Shown here in pieces: positions 1-8,656 of a stretch of DNA of 64,000 nt. Every line of letters starts with the position of its first letter. The first letter of the stretch is position 1. Origin of the DNA: Serratia sp. H1w (GTDB lineage Bacteria > Pseudomonadota > Gammaproteobacteria > Enterobacterales > Enterobacteriaceae); NCBI RefSeq assembly GCF_000633355.1, contig NZ_AYMQ01000041.1, positions 62,001 through 126,000 of the forward strand. The letters run 5' to 3'. The position numbers and the translations under genes were made by a program. Under the pieces are notes generated by a model, which searched no databases, was not told where the DNA came from, and worked only from the letters and a program-made list of their open reading frames with translations.

Positions 1-404
1 TGCTGTTTGGTGTTGACCTCACGCATTTTGATATGCACATCCGGTGATAACTGCCGGAACGCACGTAAACTGCGAGAAACCACGCTGATAAACGGGGCCG
101 AAGAGGTAAAGCCAATCGTCAATTCACCCAGCTCCCCACGTTCCAGGCGTGCCGCCTTTTCGGCGGCCCGATTAACCTGGGCAAGCACCTGATAGGCCTC
201 TTTCAGGAACATTTCCCCCGCCTGGGTCAGGCCGACATTACGGTTATTGCGCGCCAGCAGACGTGCGCCCACCATTTCCTCCAATGCCTGGATCTGTTGG
301 CTAAGCGGCGGCTGGGAGATCCGCAGCCGTTCCGCCGCCCGGCCAAAGTGCAGTTCTTCGGCCACGGCAACAAAGTAACGCAGATGTCTGAGTTCGATAC
401 TCAT
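1..404 (-). CDS. ynfL: LysR-family regulator YnfL, partial (C-terminus outside window)
   Basis: About 134 N-terminal residues are visible, beginning MSIELRHLRYFVAVAEELHF. This is the winged helix-turn-helix of a LysR-type transcription factor, with the typical SQPPLSQQI recognition helix around residues 32-40. The start of the effector-binding domain follows and the rest runs off the left edge. It is transcribed away from ynfM, leaving a 114-bp shared upstream region, the same divergent arrangement as ynfL/ynfM in E. coli. It probably controls ynfM. The start at 404 has only a weak ribosome-binding site. The family call is firm; the symbol rests on the neighbour. Confidence 0.8.
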   Translation of the reverse strand, partial: MSIELRHLRYFVAVAEELHFGRAAERLRISQPPLSQQIQALEEMVGARLLARNNRNVGLTQAGEMFLKEAYQVLAQVNRAAEKAARLERGELGELTIGFTSSAPFISVVSRSLRAFRQLSPDVHIKMREVNTKQ

Positions 405-518
405 ACTTTAAACGTCTTAATTATGATGATTAATATATTAGACAAAAAACTCACCTCTCCCTATGATTTTGTGATTCAAGACGTGTTTTTCATCTCCCGA
501 ACCCGGTAAGGAAACGTT

Positions 519-1805
519 GTGACAACCGCTTCGCGTTCTGCGGCTAGTATGCCAAAAACGCTGCCTGCTCCTGACAGTGCCCCACCTACCAAACGTGCTA
601 CGCTGAATAAACTTCCCTACATTGAACGCGGTACACCGCAGTTTATGCGTGTGACCTTGGCGCTGTTCTCTGCTGGGTTGGCTACTTTTGCGTTGCTGTA
701 CTGTGTGCAACCGATCTTGCCGGTGCTGTCGCACGATTTTGGCATTTCCCCTGCCGAGAGCAGCCTTTCTCTCTCCTTCTCCACCGGGTTGCTGGCCATC
801 GGCCTGATGTTTACCGGCCCGCTGTCCGATGCGATCGGCCGAAAGTCGGTGATGGTGGTGGCCTTGCTGTTGGCGGCAATCTGTACGTTAATCTGTGCCT
901 TTATGACCAGTTGGCACGGCATATTGCTGATGCGAGCGCTGATCGGGCTTTCACTGAGCGGGGTTGCAGCGGTCGGGATGACCTACCTCAGCGAAGAGAT
1001 CCACCCCAGCTTCGTGGCCTTTTCCATGGGGTTGTATATCAGCGGTAACTCGATTGGTGGCATGAGTGGACGCCTGGTGACCGGGGTGCTGACCGATTTC
1101 TTCTCCTGGCGCGTCTCGCTGGCGGTGATTGGGGTATTTGCTCTGGCGGCAGCCTGTATGTTCTGGCGTATTCTGCCCGCTTCCAGGCACTTCCGCGCCA
1201 GTTCATTGCGGCCAAGGACGCTACTGATTAACTTTAAGCTGCATTGGCACGACAAGGGGCTACCGCTGCTGTTTGCCGAAGGCTTTCTGCTGATGGGCAG
1301 CTTTGTGACGATGTTCAACTACATCGGCTACCGCCTGCTCAGCGATCCCTATCATCTTAGCCAAGCTATTGTGGGCCTGTTGTCGGTGGTCTATCTCACC
1401 GGTTCGTACAGCTCACCCAAGGCGGGTGCCCTGACCTCCAGATTTGGCCGTGGCCCGGTGCTGCTTGCTTCCATCATCATTATGCTGATCGGGATACTGA
1501 TCACCGCCCTCGCCCCTGTAGCCACCATCTTTATCGGCATGATGCTGTTCACCGCCGGTTTCTTTGCCGCCCACTCGGTTGCCAGTAGCTGGATTGGCCG
1601 CCGCGCTCGCCGCGCCAAAGGCCAGGCTTCGTCGTTGTATCTGTTCTGTTATTACGTTGGATCCAGCGTTGCCGGCACGCTTGGCGGAGTGTTCTGGCAT
1701 AACTTTGGCTGGGGCGGCGTTGTCGCCTTTATCAGCGTGATGCTGTTATTGGCCCTGCTGGTTGCCCATTATCTCAAGCGACTGCCAGAAGCCGCACGCA
1801 TTTAA
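519..1805 (+). CDS. ynfM: Major facilitator superfamily efflux transporter YnfM
   Basis: A 428-residue inner-membrane transporter with about twelve hydrophobic segments. The MFS loop motif GPLSDAIGRK lies at residues 100-109. The stretch from RGTPQFMRVTLALFSAGLAT onward matches my memory of E. coli YnfM closely. The predicted role is proton-driven export of a small molecule; the substrate is unknown, and arabinose or drug efflux is only a family-level suggestion. Translation appears to begin at GTG 519, preceded by AAGGA at good spacing. The N-terminal tail before the first membrane helix (about 40 residues) is longer than in E. coli. It is divergent from the LysR gene ynfL. Confidence 0.92.
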   Translation: MTTASRSAASMPKTLPAPDSAPPTKRATLNKLPYIERGTPQFMRVTLALFSAGLATFALLYCVQPILPVLSHDFGISPAESSLSLSFSTGLLAIGLMFTGPLSDAIGRKSVMVVALLLAAICTLICAFMTSWHGILLMRALIGLSLSGVAAVGMTYLSEEIHPSFVAFSMGLYISGNSIGGMSGRLVTGVLTDFFSWRVSLAVIGVFALAAACMFWRILPASRHFRASSLRPRTLLINFKLHWHDKGLPLLFAEGFLLMGSFVTMFNYIGYRLLSDPYHLSQAIVGLLSVVYLTGSYSSPKAGALTSRFGRGPVLLASIIIMLIGILITALAPVATIFIGMMLFTAGFFAAHSVASSWIGRRARRAKGQASSLYLFCYYVGSSVAGTLGGVFWHNFGWGGVVAFISVMLLLALLVAHYLKRLPEAARI

Positions 1806-1822
1806 TCCCCTGAATAGAAAAG

Positions 1823-1844
1823 AGGGTGCCGCCATTGGCACCCT
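1823..1844 (+). terminator. Hairpin after ynfM
   Basis: A perfect 8-bp inverted repeat, AGGGTGCC and GGCACCCT, with a 6-nt loop, begins 18 nt after the ynfM stop. No strong T-run follows, so it is a probable but weak terminator. It also separates ynfM transcription from the Ter site. Confidence 0.55.
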
Positions 1845-1901
1845 ACCAAGCAACGGTCACGCTGTGGCCGAAGTTGCCACCTCGGTTACTCTACCCTATA
1901 G

Positions 1902-1918
1902 TGTATGTTGTAACTAAA
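1902..1918 (+). promoter_or_regulatory. Replication terminator site (Ter), Tus-binding
   Basis: The sequence TGTATGTTGTAACTAAA matches the E. coli Ter core (AGNATGTTGTAACTAA) at every core base except the first. It lies 14 bp before the tus start, as TerB does in E. coli, so Tus bound here should both stop forks and repress its own gene. From the known polarity (conserved G-C at position 6 on the blocking side), forks coming from the ynfM side would be arrested and forks coming through tus would pass. The polarity is inferred. Confidence 0.93.
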
Positions 1919-1931
1919 ATGCGAGGTGAAA

Positions 1932-2867
1932 ATGGATAAGTACAGCCTGATCGGCAGAATGAATGCGCGTTTTAGCGAGTTGGAACAGGCGTTGGCCCTG
2001 CTCCACCAGCAAATTCTGCCATTACGTTTATTGGCCGCACGGGTGTTCAGCCTGCCGGAAATCGAAAAAGGCAAAGAACACACCGCCATTGAGCAAATCG
2101 AAGTGGAACAGCACGTGGGCCAGGCCGCGCGCGATTTGGCTCTGGAGCACTATCAGCGGCTGTTTATCCACCATAACCGCCAGCACATCAGCAGCAAGGC
2201 AGCGGTAAGGTTGCCCGGTGTCATCTGCCTTGAAACCGAACGGGCCGACTATCTGGCGCTACAACAGCAGATCGCCCTGATCAACCGGCTGAAAGCCGAG
2301 CTGGAGCAGATCATCACCGTCGAGTCCGGCCTCGCCCCCGAGCAACGCTTTGAATTTGTGCATACCCACCTGCACGGTTTGATCACCCTCAGCGCCTACC
2401 GTTCCATCACCCTGCTCACCAACCCCGATTCCGTGCGCTTTGGCTGGGCCAACAAGCACATCATCAAGAAGGTGAAACGCGACGATATCCTGGCTCAGTT
2501 GGAGAAAAGCCTGAAAGCCGGGCGCGCCGTTCCGCCCTTCAACCGCGAGCAGTGGGCCGAGCTGGTTAGCCGTGAAATAGACGACGTCGGCAGACTACCG
2601 CAGAACGCGATGCTGAAAATCAAACGGCCGGTGAAGGTGCAACCCATAGCACGCGTCTGGTATCAACAGCAGCAAAAACAGGTGCAACACCCCTGCCCGC
2701 TGCCGCTGATTGCCCTATGCCAACCTGAGATGGGCGCACAGGTGCCAAAGATCGGTGAACTGTTCAATTACGACGTGACGACGGTGAAACACAAATACAA
2801 ACCAGAGGCTAAACCCCTGCGGTTACTGGTGAAACGCCTGCATTTGTATACCGATATTGCGGGTTGA
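1932..2867 (+). CDS. tus: DNA replication terminus site-binding protein Tus
   Basis: A 311-residue protein matching E. coli Tus throughout. Conserved blocks include SSKAAVRLPG near residue 90, GLITLSAYR near 150, RFGWANKHIIKK near 170-180 and the DNA-binding stretch LKIKRPVKVQPIARVW near 228-243. Tus binds Ter as a monomer and blocks the replicative helicase in one direction, confining fork fusion to the terminus region. ATG 1932 is preferred over GTG 1926 because GAGG lies at normal distance. The Ter site overlaps the expected promoter, which suggests autoregulation. ynfM upstream and fumC/manA downstream match the E. coli context. Confidence 0.95.
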   Translation: MDKYSLIGRMNARFSELEQALALLHQQILPLRLLAARVFSLPEIEKGKEHTAIEQIEVEQHVGQAARDLALEHYQRLFIHHNRQHISSKAAVRLPGVICLETERADYLALQQQIALINRLKAELEQIITVESGLAPEQRFEFVHTHLHGLITLSAYRSITLLTNPDSVRFGWANKHIIKKVKRDDILAQLEKSLKAGRAVPPFNREQWAELVSREIDDVGRLPQNAMLKIKRPVKVQPIARVWYQQQQKQVQHPCPLPLIALCQPEMGAQVPKIGELFNYDVTTVKHKYKPEAKPLRLLVKRLHLYTDIAG

Positions 2868-2872
2868 CTACC

Positions 2873-2892
2873 GGGCGCAGCATGCAGCGCCC
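2873..2892. repeat. GGGCGC palindromic intergenic repeat, copy 1
   Basis: An almost perfect inverted repeat, GGGCGCAGC then GCAGCGCCC, begins 5 nt after the tus stop. It belongs to a short REP-like family seen at gene ends throughout the window (near 11.9, 18.0, 23.3, 24.6 and 60.9 kb). It may stabilise or end transcripts of the convergent tus and VOC genes. Confidence 0.75.
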
Positions 2893-2910
2893 AGCGAGCA
2901 ATAAAAGGCG

Positions 2911-3288
2911 TTATTCGTCGTTAAGTTGGTAAACACGCAGCCGGTGACCATCGAGATCCTGCGCCACGAAGGTGTAGCCAAAGTCCAGATCGACCGGAGT
3001 TTGTACGATGGTGAGCCCTTGATCCCGCCATTGCTGATAGAGCGCATCGACCTGTTGCGGCTGTTCGCACATAAAGCAGATCTCCGTACCGCCCCCGGTC
3101 GCTGTCGCCGCAGGCTCAACGGTATGTTTTGACCACATGCCCAGCTTGAAACCGTTGCTCAAGATAAACAAGGCGAAGGTAGGAGACTGCTCGACAGGCT
3201 CGGCACCCAGCAATTGGCGATAAAATTCGGCGCTGTTTTCCGGGCTATCGACATAAATCATGGTCATGCTTGGGGTTGGGTTGCTCAT
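2911..3288 (-). CDS. VOC-superfamily (glyoxalase/bleomycin-resistance-like) protein
   Basis: A 125-residue protein with the paired beta-alpha-beta-beta-beta layout of the vicinal oxygen chelate superfamily: IYVDSPENSAEFYRQLLGAE at the start and DLDFGYTFVAQDLDGHRLRV near the end. PhnB-like or glyoxalase-like relatives bind metal or small hydrophobic ligands. No specific substrate can be read from the sequence. The start at 3288 has AAGGA at proper spacing. It lies downstream of the WYL regulator on the same strand with an 81-nt gap holding an inverted repeat, so it may be a target of that regulator. Confidence 0.85.
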   Translation of the reverse strand: MSNPTPSMTMIYVDSPENSAEFYRQLLGAEPVEQSPTFALFILSNGFKLGMWSKHTVEPAATATGGGTEICFMCEQPQQVDALYQQWRDQGLTIVQTPVDLDFGYTFVAQDLDGHRLRVYQLNDE

Positions 3289-3343
3289 AACGTTTTCCTT
3301 GTGATGAAAGCCGGTTGGCTCTGATAACGTTACTTTAATTCGC

Positions 3344-3368
3344 CCTACTGACAGTTTCTGGCAGTAGG
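3344..3368. promoter_or_regulatory. Inverted repeat between WYL regulator and VOC gene
   Basis: CCTACTGACAG, a TTT loop, and CTGGCAGTAGG form an 11-bp inverted repeat with one mismatch, placed just after the WYL-regulator stop and about 55 nt before the VOC start. It could be an intra-operon terminator/attenuator or an operator for the adjacent regulator. Confidence 0.45.
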
Positions 3369-3369
3369 A

Positions 3370-4059
3370 TCATTGCGGCGAAATATTCTCACTTTCCCGC
3401 CATTGCTTCATCAGCGCCCGGCGGCCAGCAGGATAACGCTGCGGCAACGGCGTTAACCGGCCAATGCGGTCAAGACGGAAATGGCGGATTGCGCCACGCA
3501 ATTCACACCAGGCCATCAGGATCTGCACCTGCTCGAAATACCCCATGGCAAACGGCCACAAAATACGCTCGCTGCCATTACCGGCATAATCCCGATACTC
3601 CACCGTGATCTTGCGTTCGAGACGTATCGCCTCACGGATCGTCACCAGAATGCCGTCATCGACATAAGCGGTGGGCACCGGGCCGATCAGCAACGTATTG
3701 GCATCCAGCTCGTCCCGCAGTTCCGCAGGCAACACGGCGGCAATTTTGGCCAGCGCATTGGTCGCCGCACCGGCAAGTTGGCTATGACCCCGGCGCTCCA
3801 CCCAGCGCATGCCCAATACCAGCGCTTCGATCTCCTGCTGCGAGAACATCAGTGGGGGCAGCATAAATCCCGGTCGCAATACATAGCCGATACCCACTTC
3901 ACCAACAATATCCGCCCCCTGCTGCTGCAAGGTCGCTATATCGCGGTACAGGGTACGCATGCTGATCCCCAACTCTTCGGCCAGGGAATGCCCGGCGACC
4001 GGATAGCGATGGCGGCGCAGGATCTGCATCAGATCGAGCAGACGTTGAGTGCGGGACAT
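3370..4059 (-). CDS. YafY-type HTH/WYL-domain transcriptional regulator
   Basis: A 229-residue regulator. Residues 1-60 form a winged helix of the HTH_11/DeoR-like type (RLLDLMQILRRHRYPV then ELGISMRTLYRDI). A WYL domain follows, with the hallmark block VEYRDYAGNGSERILWPFAMGYF around residues 150-175. WYL proteins commonly sense small ligands or nucleic acid and repress adjacent genes. The ATG lies 3 nt past the stop of the upstream LysR gene and the GGGAG ribosome-binding site overlaps that stop, so the two are probably translationally coupled. The likely target is the VOC gene downstream or the set itself; this is inference. Confidence 0.85.
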   Translation of the reverse strand: MSRTQRLLDLMQILRRHRYPVAGHSLAEELGISMRTLYRDIATLQQQGADIVGEVGIGYVLRPGFMLPPLMFSQQEIEALVLGMRWVERRGHSQLAGAATNALAKIAAVLPAELRDELDANTLLIGPVPTAYVDDGILVTIREAIRLERKITVEYRDYAGNGSERILWPFAMGYFEQVQILMAWCELRGAIRHFRLDRIGRLTPLPQRYPAGRRALMKQWRESENISPQ

Positions 4060-4062
4060 CGG

Positions 4063-4953
4063 TTACTCCCGTTGCAGTAGCAGTTGTTGAATAAAGTCGG
4101 CAAAGGCGCGGGCCTTGGCCGAGACAAAGTGCCCACTGGGAAACACCGCCCACAGCGCCAACGGCGGCAATTGCCATTGCGGCAAAACGGCAACCACCGT
4201 TCCCTCACGTAATTCACTACGAAACAGCCCTTCACAGGCTACCGTGGCACCAAAACCGGCCACCACCATTTCACGCAAGCACTCCGTAGCACTAACGCGC
4301 ACCCGACCCTGTAATCTGACCTGTTGCTGCTGTTGCTCGCGAGTGAACAGCCATTCCTCAGCGCTACCCACTCGGTGATGGATCACCAGCTCATGCTCTA
4401 GCAACTCCCGTGGCTCTTGCGGCATCCCCGCCTTGGCAAAATACACCGGAGCCCCGATGACTCGTTGCGTTGCCGAACCCAATTTGCGGGCGGTGAAACC
4501 AGAGTCGGTTAAATCACCGACGCGTAAAGCAATATCGATCCCCTCGGCGATTAACCCCAACTCACCCTCATCAAGCAACAGATCCATGGCCAATTCCGGG
4601 TTGTCGTGTAAAAAGCGGCTCAAGTCCGCTAGCTCAATCAGCCGAGAAAACACCGCAGCCGATGCGACCCGCAGCCGGCCAGTCAACACTTCGGCTACGC
4701 CTGAGACGGCCGATTCGGTTTCCGCCACCTCATGAAAGATGTGCTTGGCCCGCAGGTAAAGCTGTTGCCCCGCCTCCGTTGGCCGTAAACCATGAGTCGA
4801 GCGGAGCAGCAAGCGCGTATTCAGCTGTTGTTCCAACCGGACAATGGCCTTGGATACCGCCGGTTGACCAATATTAAGCCGCCGGGCCGCAACGGAAAAT
4901 GAGCCCGCTTCAAACACGCTGATATAGGTGGCGTAGTCGCCCAGTTTATCCAT
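4063..4953 (-). CDS. LysR-family transcriptional regulator
   Basis: About 296 residues from ATG 4953 (MDKLGDYATYISVFEAGSFS). This start is preferred to the in-frame ATG at 4980 because GGGGAA lies a suitable distance upstream; the longer form would add nine residues. The N-terminal winged helix contains LNIGQPAVSKAIVRLEQQL, followed by a periplasmic-binding-like effector domain. It resembles the CrgA/DmlR-like subgroup that usually controls a divergent gene. The divergent neighbour is the peroxiredoxin-like gene at 5060, a reasonable target. On its own strand it runs into the WYL regulator with a 3-nt gap. Confidence 0.87.
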   Translation of the reverse strand: MDKLGDYATYISVFEAGSFSVAARRLNIGQPAVSKAIVRLEQQLNTRLLLRSTHGLRPTEAGQQLYLRAKHIFHEVAETESAVSGVAEVLTGRLRVASAAVFSRLIELADLSRFLHDNPELAMDLLLDEGELGLIAEGIDIALRVGDLTDSGFTARKLGSATQRVIGAPVYFAKAGMPQEPRELLEHELVIHHRVGSAEEWLFTREQQQQQVRLQGRVRVSATECLREMVVAGFGATVACEGLFRSELREGTVVAVLPQWQLPPLALWAVFPSGHFVSAKARAFADFIQQLLLQRE

Positions 4954-5059
4954 CCCGCCATTCCCCGCCGGAATAACCATTAGTGATCAACGCACTCTAC
5001 CCCCTTACCGCGGCAATAGGCAAACTGACAGCCGTCCATTCGCTATCTTAAGGAACAGT

Positions 5060-5719
5060 ATGAAACTTCAGGATCGGCTCGACGCCTTCAGAATCGCTTT
5101 CGAAGCAGGCCAACTGCCCTTCAAGCTTGAGGCCTCGGTGCATGGGCTACTCCGTCAGGGGATTGACGAGCTCATCAGCGCGGAAATAGCCAGCAACGCC
5201 TTGAAGGTCGGCGATCGCGCCCCAGAGTTTATTTTGCCGGATACCCTGGGCAACCCAGTCTCTTCCCGGCAATTACTGGCGCAAGGGCCGCTGGTAGTCA
5301 GTTTCTATCGGGGGAGTTGGTGTCCCTACTGCAATATGGAGCTCCAGGCTCTACAAGCCGTGCTGCCCGAGTTGCGTAGCCGCCATGCCAGCCTGGTGGC
5401 CATTTCGCCACAGTTGCCGGTTAACGGCCAGCAAATGCAGCAGGAGCATGACCTGACGTTTCCTTTGCTGACGGATAGCGGCAATAGCCTGGCGGCCCAG
5501 TTTGGTTTACGTTTCGAGTTGGCAGATTATATAGTCGAACTGTACAGCAATAGCTTGGGTCTCGATCTGACCAAACTTAACGATCGCAGTGGCTGGACAT
5601 TGCCGATCCCTGCCCGCTTTGTAATCGCACCTGATGGTGACATCATTGATGCAGAGGTTAACCCGGATTACACCCGGCGTGCGGATCCGGGCCGGTTGGT
5701 TTCACTACTGAACGGTTAA
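5060..5719 (+). CDS. Peroxiredoxin-like (AhpC/TSA) protein
   Basis: A 219-residue protein. After a helical N-terminal extension of about 50 residues there is a thioredoxin-fold peroxiredoxin domain beginning KVGDRAPEFILPD. The redox centre SFYRGSWCPYCNMELQ lies around residues 87-102. The CPYC pair is thioredoxin-like and differs from the single peroxidatic cysteine context of typical AhpC. Relatives are annotated as AhpC/TSA-family thiol peroxidases or redoxins, probably cytoplasmic because no signal peptide is visible. AAGGA precedes the ATG. It is divergent from a LysR regulator and convergent with fumC across a strong hairpin. Confidence 0.85.
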   Translation: MKLQDRLDAFRIAFEAGQLPFKLEASVHGLLRQGIDELISAEIASNALKVGDRAPEFILPDTLGNPVSSRQLLAQGPLVVSFYRGSWCPYCNMELQALQAVLPELRSRHASLVAISPQLPVNGQQMQQEHDLTFPLLTDSGNSLAAQFGLRFELADYIVELYSNSLGLDLTKLNDRSGWTLPIPARFVIAPDGDIIDAEVNPDYTRRADPGRLVSLLNG

Positions 5720-5727
5720 CTATCAGC

Positions 5728-5753
5728 GCCAGGCACGATGGGCTGTGCCTGGC
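5728..5753. terminator. Bidirectional terminator between redoxin gene and fumC
   Basis: A perfect 9-bp stem, GCCAGGCAC and GTGCCTGGC, with an 8-nt loop sits between the two convergent stop codons. It can serve both strands. Confidence 0.75.
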
Positions 5754-5761
5754 CTTTGGCA

Positions 5762-7159
5762 TCATTTCTTCATGCTGCCGACCATCTCCTCTGGCCGCAC
5801 CCATTCATCAAACTGCTGCTCGGTCAGATAGCCCAACTTCAGCGCCGAGGCTTTCAGGGTCAACCCTTCCTTATGCGCCTGTTTGGCAATTTCTGCCGCC
5901 TTGTCGTAGCCGATATGGGTATTTAACGCCGTAACCAACATCAGGGACTCGTTAAGCAGTTGGCCGATGCGGTCGCGGTTCGGTTCAATCCCCACTGCAC
6001 AGTGTTCATTGAAACCGCTCATGCCGTCCGCCAGCAGGCGGATGGATTGCAGATAGTTATGGATCACCATCGGGCGGAACACGTTCAGCTCAAAGTTTCC
6101 CGAAGCCCCGCCAATGTTCACCGCTACGTCGTTGCCCATCACTTGCGCACAGAGCATGGTCATGGCTTCGCACTGGGTAGGATTGACCTTCCCCGGCATG
6201 ATCGAACTGCCCGGCTCATTTTCAGGGATCGCGATCTCGCCAATGCCGCAGCGTGGGCCAGAGGCCAGCCAGCGCACATCGTTGGCAATCTTCATCAACG
6301 AAGCGGCCAATCCCTTCAACGCCCCGTGGCTATGTACCAGTGCATCGCAGGTCGCCAAGGCTTCAAATTTGTTCGGGGCAGTCACGAACGGCTGCCCGGT
6401 AAGCTCTGCCAACGCCTTCGCCACGCGGACGGCATATTCGGGATGTGTGTTCAGCCCGGTCCCCACCGCCGTGCCGCCTAAGGCCAGCTCACTGAGATGC
6501 GGTATGCTGGCCTCAATATGTTTGAGGTTGTATGCCAGCATTGCCGCCCAGCCGGAGATTTCCTGCCCCAGCGTCAGCGGCGTAGCATCCTGTAAGTGAG
6601 TGCGGCCGATTTTCACGATATCGCGGAAGGCTTCCGCCTTGGCATGCAACGTGTGGTGCAGCGCCTTCAACTCTGGGATCAGATGCTCGCGCACCGCGAT
6701 CACCGCGGCAACGTGCATGGCGGTCGGGAAAACGTCGTTGGAACTCTGACTTTTGTTGACGTCATCGTTGGGATGAACCCGCCGCGCTTCACCACGTTCG
6801 CCCCCCAGCAGTTCGCTGGCACGGTTGGCCAGCACTTCGTTCATGTTCATATTGGTCTGGGTACCGGAGCCGGTTTGCCAGATCGACAGCGGGAATTCAT
6901 CAGGATGCCGATCGGCCAGCACTTCATCGGCAGCCTGGATAATGGCTTTACCCCGCTCGGCGGGTAACAATCCCAAATCCATATTGACGCTGGCTGCCGC
7001 ACGCTTGGTCATCGCCAGCGCATGGATCAGCGCCGGGGGCATTTTTTCTGACGAGATACGGAAATGTTCCAGCGAACGCTGAGTCTGCGCGCCCCATAGC
7101 TGGTCTGCGGGTACTTCGATGGGGCCCATTGAGTCTTTTTCAATCCGAACGCCTGCCAT
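5762..7159 (-). CDS. fumC: Class II fumarate hydratase FumC
   Basis: A 465-residue fumarase that interconverts fumarate and malate in the cytoplasm without an iron-sulphur cluster. The aspartase/fumarase signature [16 protein letters not shown] is intact, as are [14 protein letters not shown] and the catalytic-site region [16 protein letters not shown]. Alignment from memory with E. coli FumC is nearly continuous. ATG 7159 is chosen over GTG 7162 because AAAGGAG lies at ideal distance. In E. coli fumA sits between manA and fumC; here fumC directly faces manA, so no iron-sulphur fumarase is encoded at this locus. SoxS control is plausible by homology but I did not define a box. Confidence 0.97.
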   Translation of the reverse strand: MAGVRIEKDSMGPIEVPADQLWGAQTQRSLEHFRISSEKMPPALIHALAMTKRAAASVNMDLGLLPAERGKAIIQAADEVLADRHPDEFPLSIWQTGSGTQTNMNMNEVLANRASELLGGERGEARRVHPNDDVNKSQSSNDVFPTAMHVAAVIAVREHLIPELKALHHTLHAKAEAFRDIVKIGRTHLQDATPLTLGQEISGWAAMLAYNLKHIEASIPHLSELALGGTAVGTGLNTHPEYAVRVAKALAELTGQPFVTAPNKFEALATCDALVHSHGALKGLAASLMKIANDVRWLASGPRCGIGEIAIPENEPGSSIMPGKVNPTQCEAMTMLCAQVMGNDVAVNIGGASGNFELNVFRPMVIHNYLQSIRLLADGMSGFNEHCAVGIEPNRDRIGQLLNESLMLVTALNTHIGYDKAAEIAKQAHKEGLTLKASALKLGYLTEQQFDEWVRPEEMVGSMKK

Positions 7160-7349
7160 CACGGTCTCCTTTACACAATGAAAATGCCAACATGATTCAA
7201 CTTGTTGGCGAGCCCTCTCAGTATAGCCAGATAATAACTATTCGCATTAACGTCCAAGACAAAGCGCATTTTTAGACATCTTGGCTTGCATGCGCCTGCG
7301 CCGCATTGTTTACTTAGCGCAATTTTCTTGAGATAGCAGGGATACAATC

Positions 7350-8528
7350 ATGCAAAAAATGACTAATGCCATCCAAAACTACGCCTGGGGCAGCGCGGAT
7401 GCGTTAACCAAGCTGTATGGCATTGCCAATACGGCAGGCAAACCAATGGCCGAACTGTGGATGGGCGCCCACCCGAAAAGCAGCTCACAGGTGGCCGATC
7501 AGGCGGGGAACCTGCGTTCTCTGCGTGAGGTGATTGACGCCGACCAACCAAAACAGCTGGGTGCCGCAGTGGCACAACGCTTTGGTGAACTGCCATTCCT
7601 GTTTAAAGTGCTGTGTGCTGACCAGCCGCTCTCCATTCAGGTGCACCCGAGCAAAGCCGCCGCAGAGGTAGGTTTTGCCAAAGAGAATGCCGCCGGTATT
7701 CCGTTTGACGCCGCAGAGCGCAACTATAAAGATCCCAATCACAAACCAGAGCTGGTCTTTGCCCTGACGCCATTCCTGGCGATGAACGGCTTCCGTGAAC
7801 TGGACGATATCGTTGCGCTGTTACAGCCGCTTTCCGCCGCACATCACGATATTGCCGCCTTCCTGCAACAGCCGGATACCGCCCACCTGGCGACCCTGTT
7901 TGCCAGCCTGCTGGGAATGAGCGGTGAGCAAAAAACGCTGGCGCTTGGCGTGCTGAAAGCCGCGTTAAACAACCAGCAGGGTGAGCCTTGGGATACCATT
8001 CGCTTTATCGCCCGTTTCTACGCGGACGACAGCGGCCTGTTCTCGCCACTGCTGTTGAACGTGGTCAAACTGGCACCTGGTGAAGCCATGTTCCTGTATG
8101 CCGAGACCCCGCATGCCTACCTGAACGGCGTCGCGCTGGAAGTGATGGCCAACTCGGATAACGTGCTGCGCGCAGGTCTGACCCCTAAATTCATCGATAT
8201 TCCTGAACTGTTGGCCAACCTGCAGTTCCGTCCGCAACCGGCGTCTGGCCTGCTGACCCAGCCAGAGCAACGTGGCAAAGAGCTGTTCTTCCCAATCCCT
8301 GTGGAAGACTTTGCCTTCTCGCTGCACGATCTGGATGCCACACCGCAACCTCTGGAACAAAACAGCGCGGCGATCGTGTTCTGTGTTGAAGGTGAAGCAA
8401 CGCTGGAGAAACAGGGTCAACAGGTGGTGCTGCAACCCGGCGAGTCCTGTTTTATTGCCGCCTTTGAATCCCCGGTGAACGTTGTGGGTAGCGGCCGTAT
8501 CGCCCGCGTTTATAATCAGTTGTCTTAA
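7350..8528 (+). CDS. manA: Mannose-6-phosphate isomerase ManA
   Basis: A 392-residue type I phosphomannose isomerase, a zinc enzyme that interconverts mannose 6-phosphate and fructose 6-phosphate. It starts MQKMTNAIQNYAWGS. It contains the metal-site segment QPLSIQVHPSK near residue 95 and the second signature HAYLNGVALEVMANSDNVLR near 255-275. Length matches the family. It is divergent from fumC, with a 190-bp shared promoter region, and is followed by a clear rho-independent terminator, so it is likely monocistronic. Confidence 0.97.
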   Translation: MQKMTNAIQNYAWGSADALTKLYGIANTAGKPMAELWMGAHPKSSSQVADQAGNLRSLREVIDADQPKQLGAAVAQRFGELPFLFKVLCADQPLSIQVHPSKAAAEVGFAKENAAGIPFDAAERNYKDPNHKPELVFALTPFLAMNGFRELDDIVALLQPLSAAHHDIAAFLQQPDTAHLATLFASLLGMSGEQKTLALGVLKAALNNQQGEPWDTIRFIARFYADDSGLFSPLLLNVVKLAPGEAMFLYAETPHAYLNGVALEVMANSDNVLRAGLTPKFIDIPELLANLQFRPQPASGLLTQPEQRGKELFFPIPVEDFAFSLHDLDATPQPLEQNSAAIVFCVEGEATLEKQGQQVVLQPGESCFIAAFESPVNVVGSGRIARVYNQLS

Positions 8529-8585
8529 TTAGTGGTAAAATCGCGGCAAATAAGTTGCTAAGATGATTAGATTACCTACACAATA

Positions 8586-8607
8586 AAACGCCTACGGGCG
8601 TTTTTTT
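8586..8607 (+). terminator. Rho-independent terminator after manA
   Basis: AAACGCC, a TACG loop and GGCGTTT form a perfect hairpin, and the downstream arm runs into seven Ts. It lies 58 nt after the manA stop and about 50 nt before the first ydgA copy. Confidence 0.92.
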
Positions 8608-8656
8608 AATTGGTTGCCCTGCCCTCTACCGGCTTAAGATAAGGAAGAACAGAACT

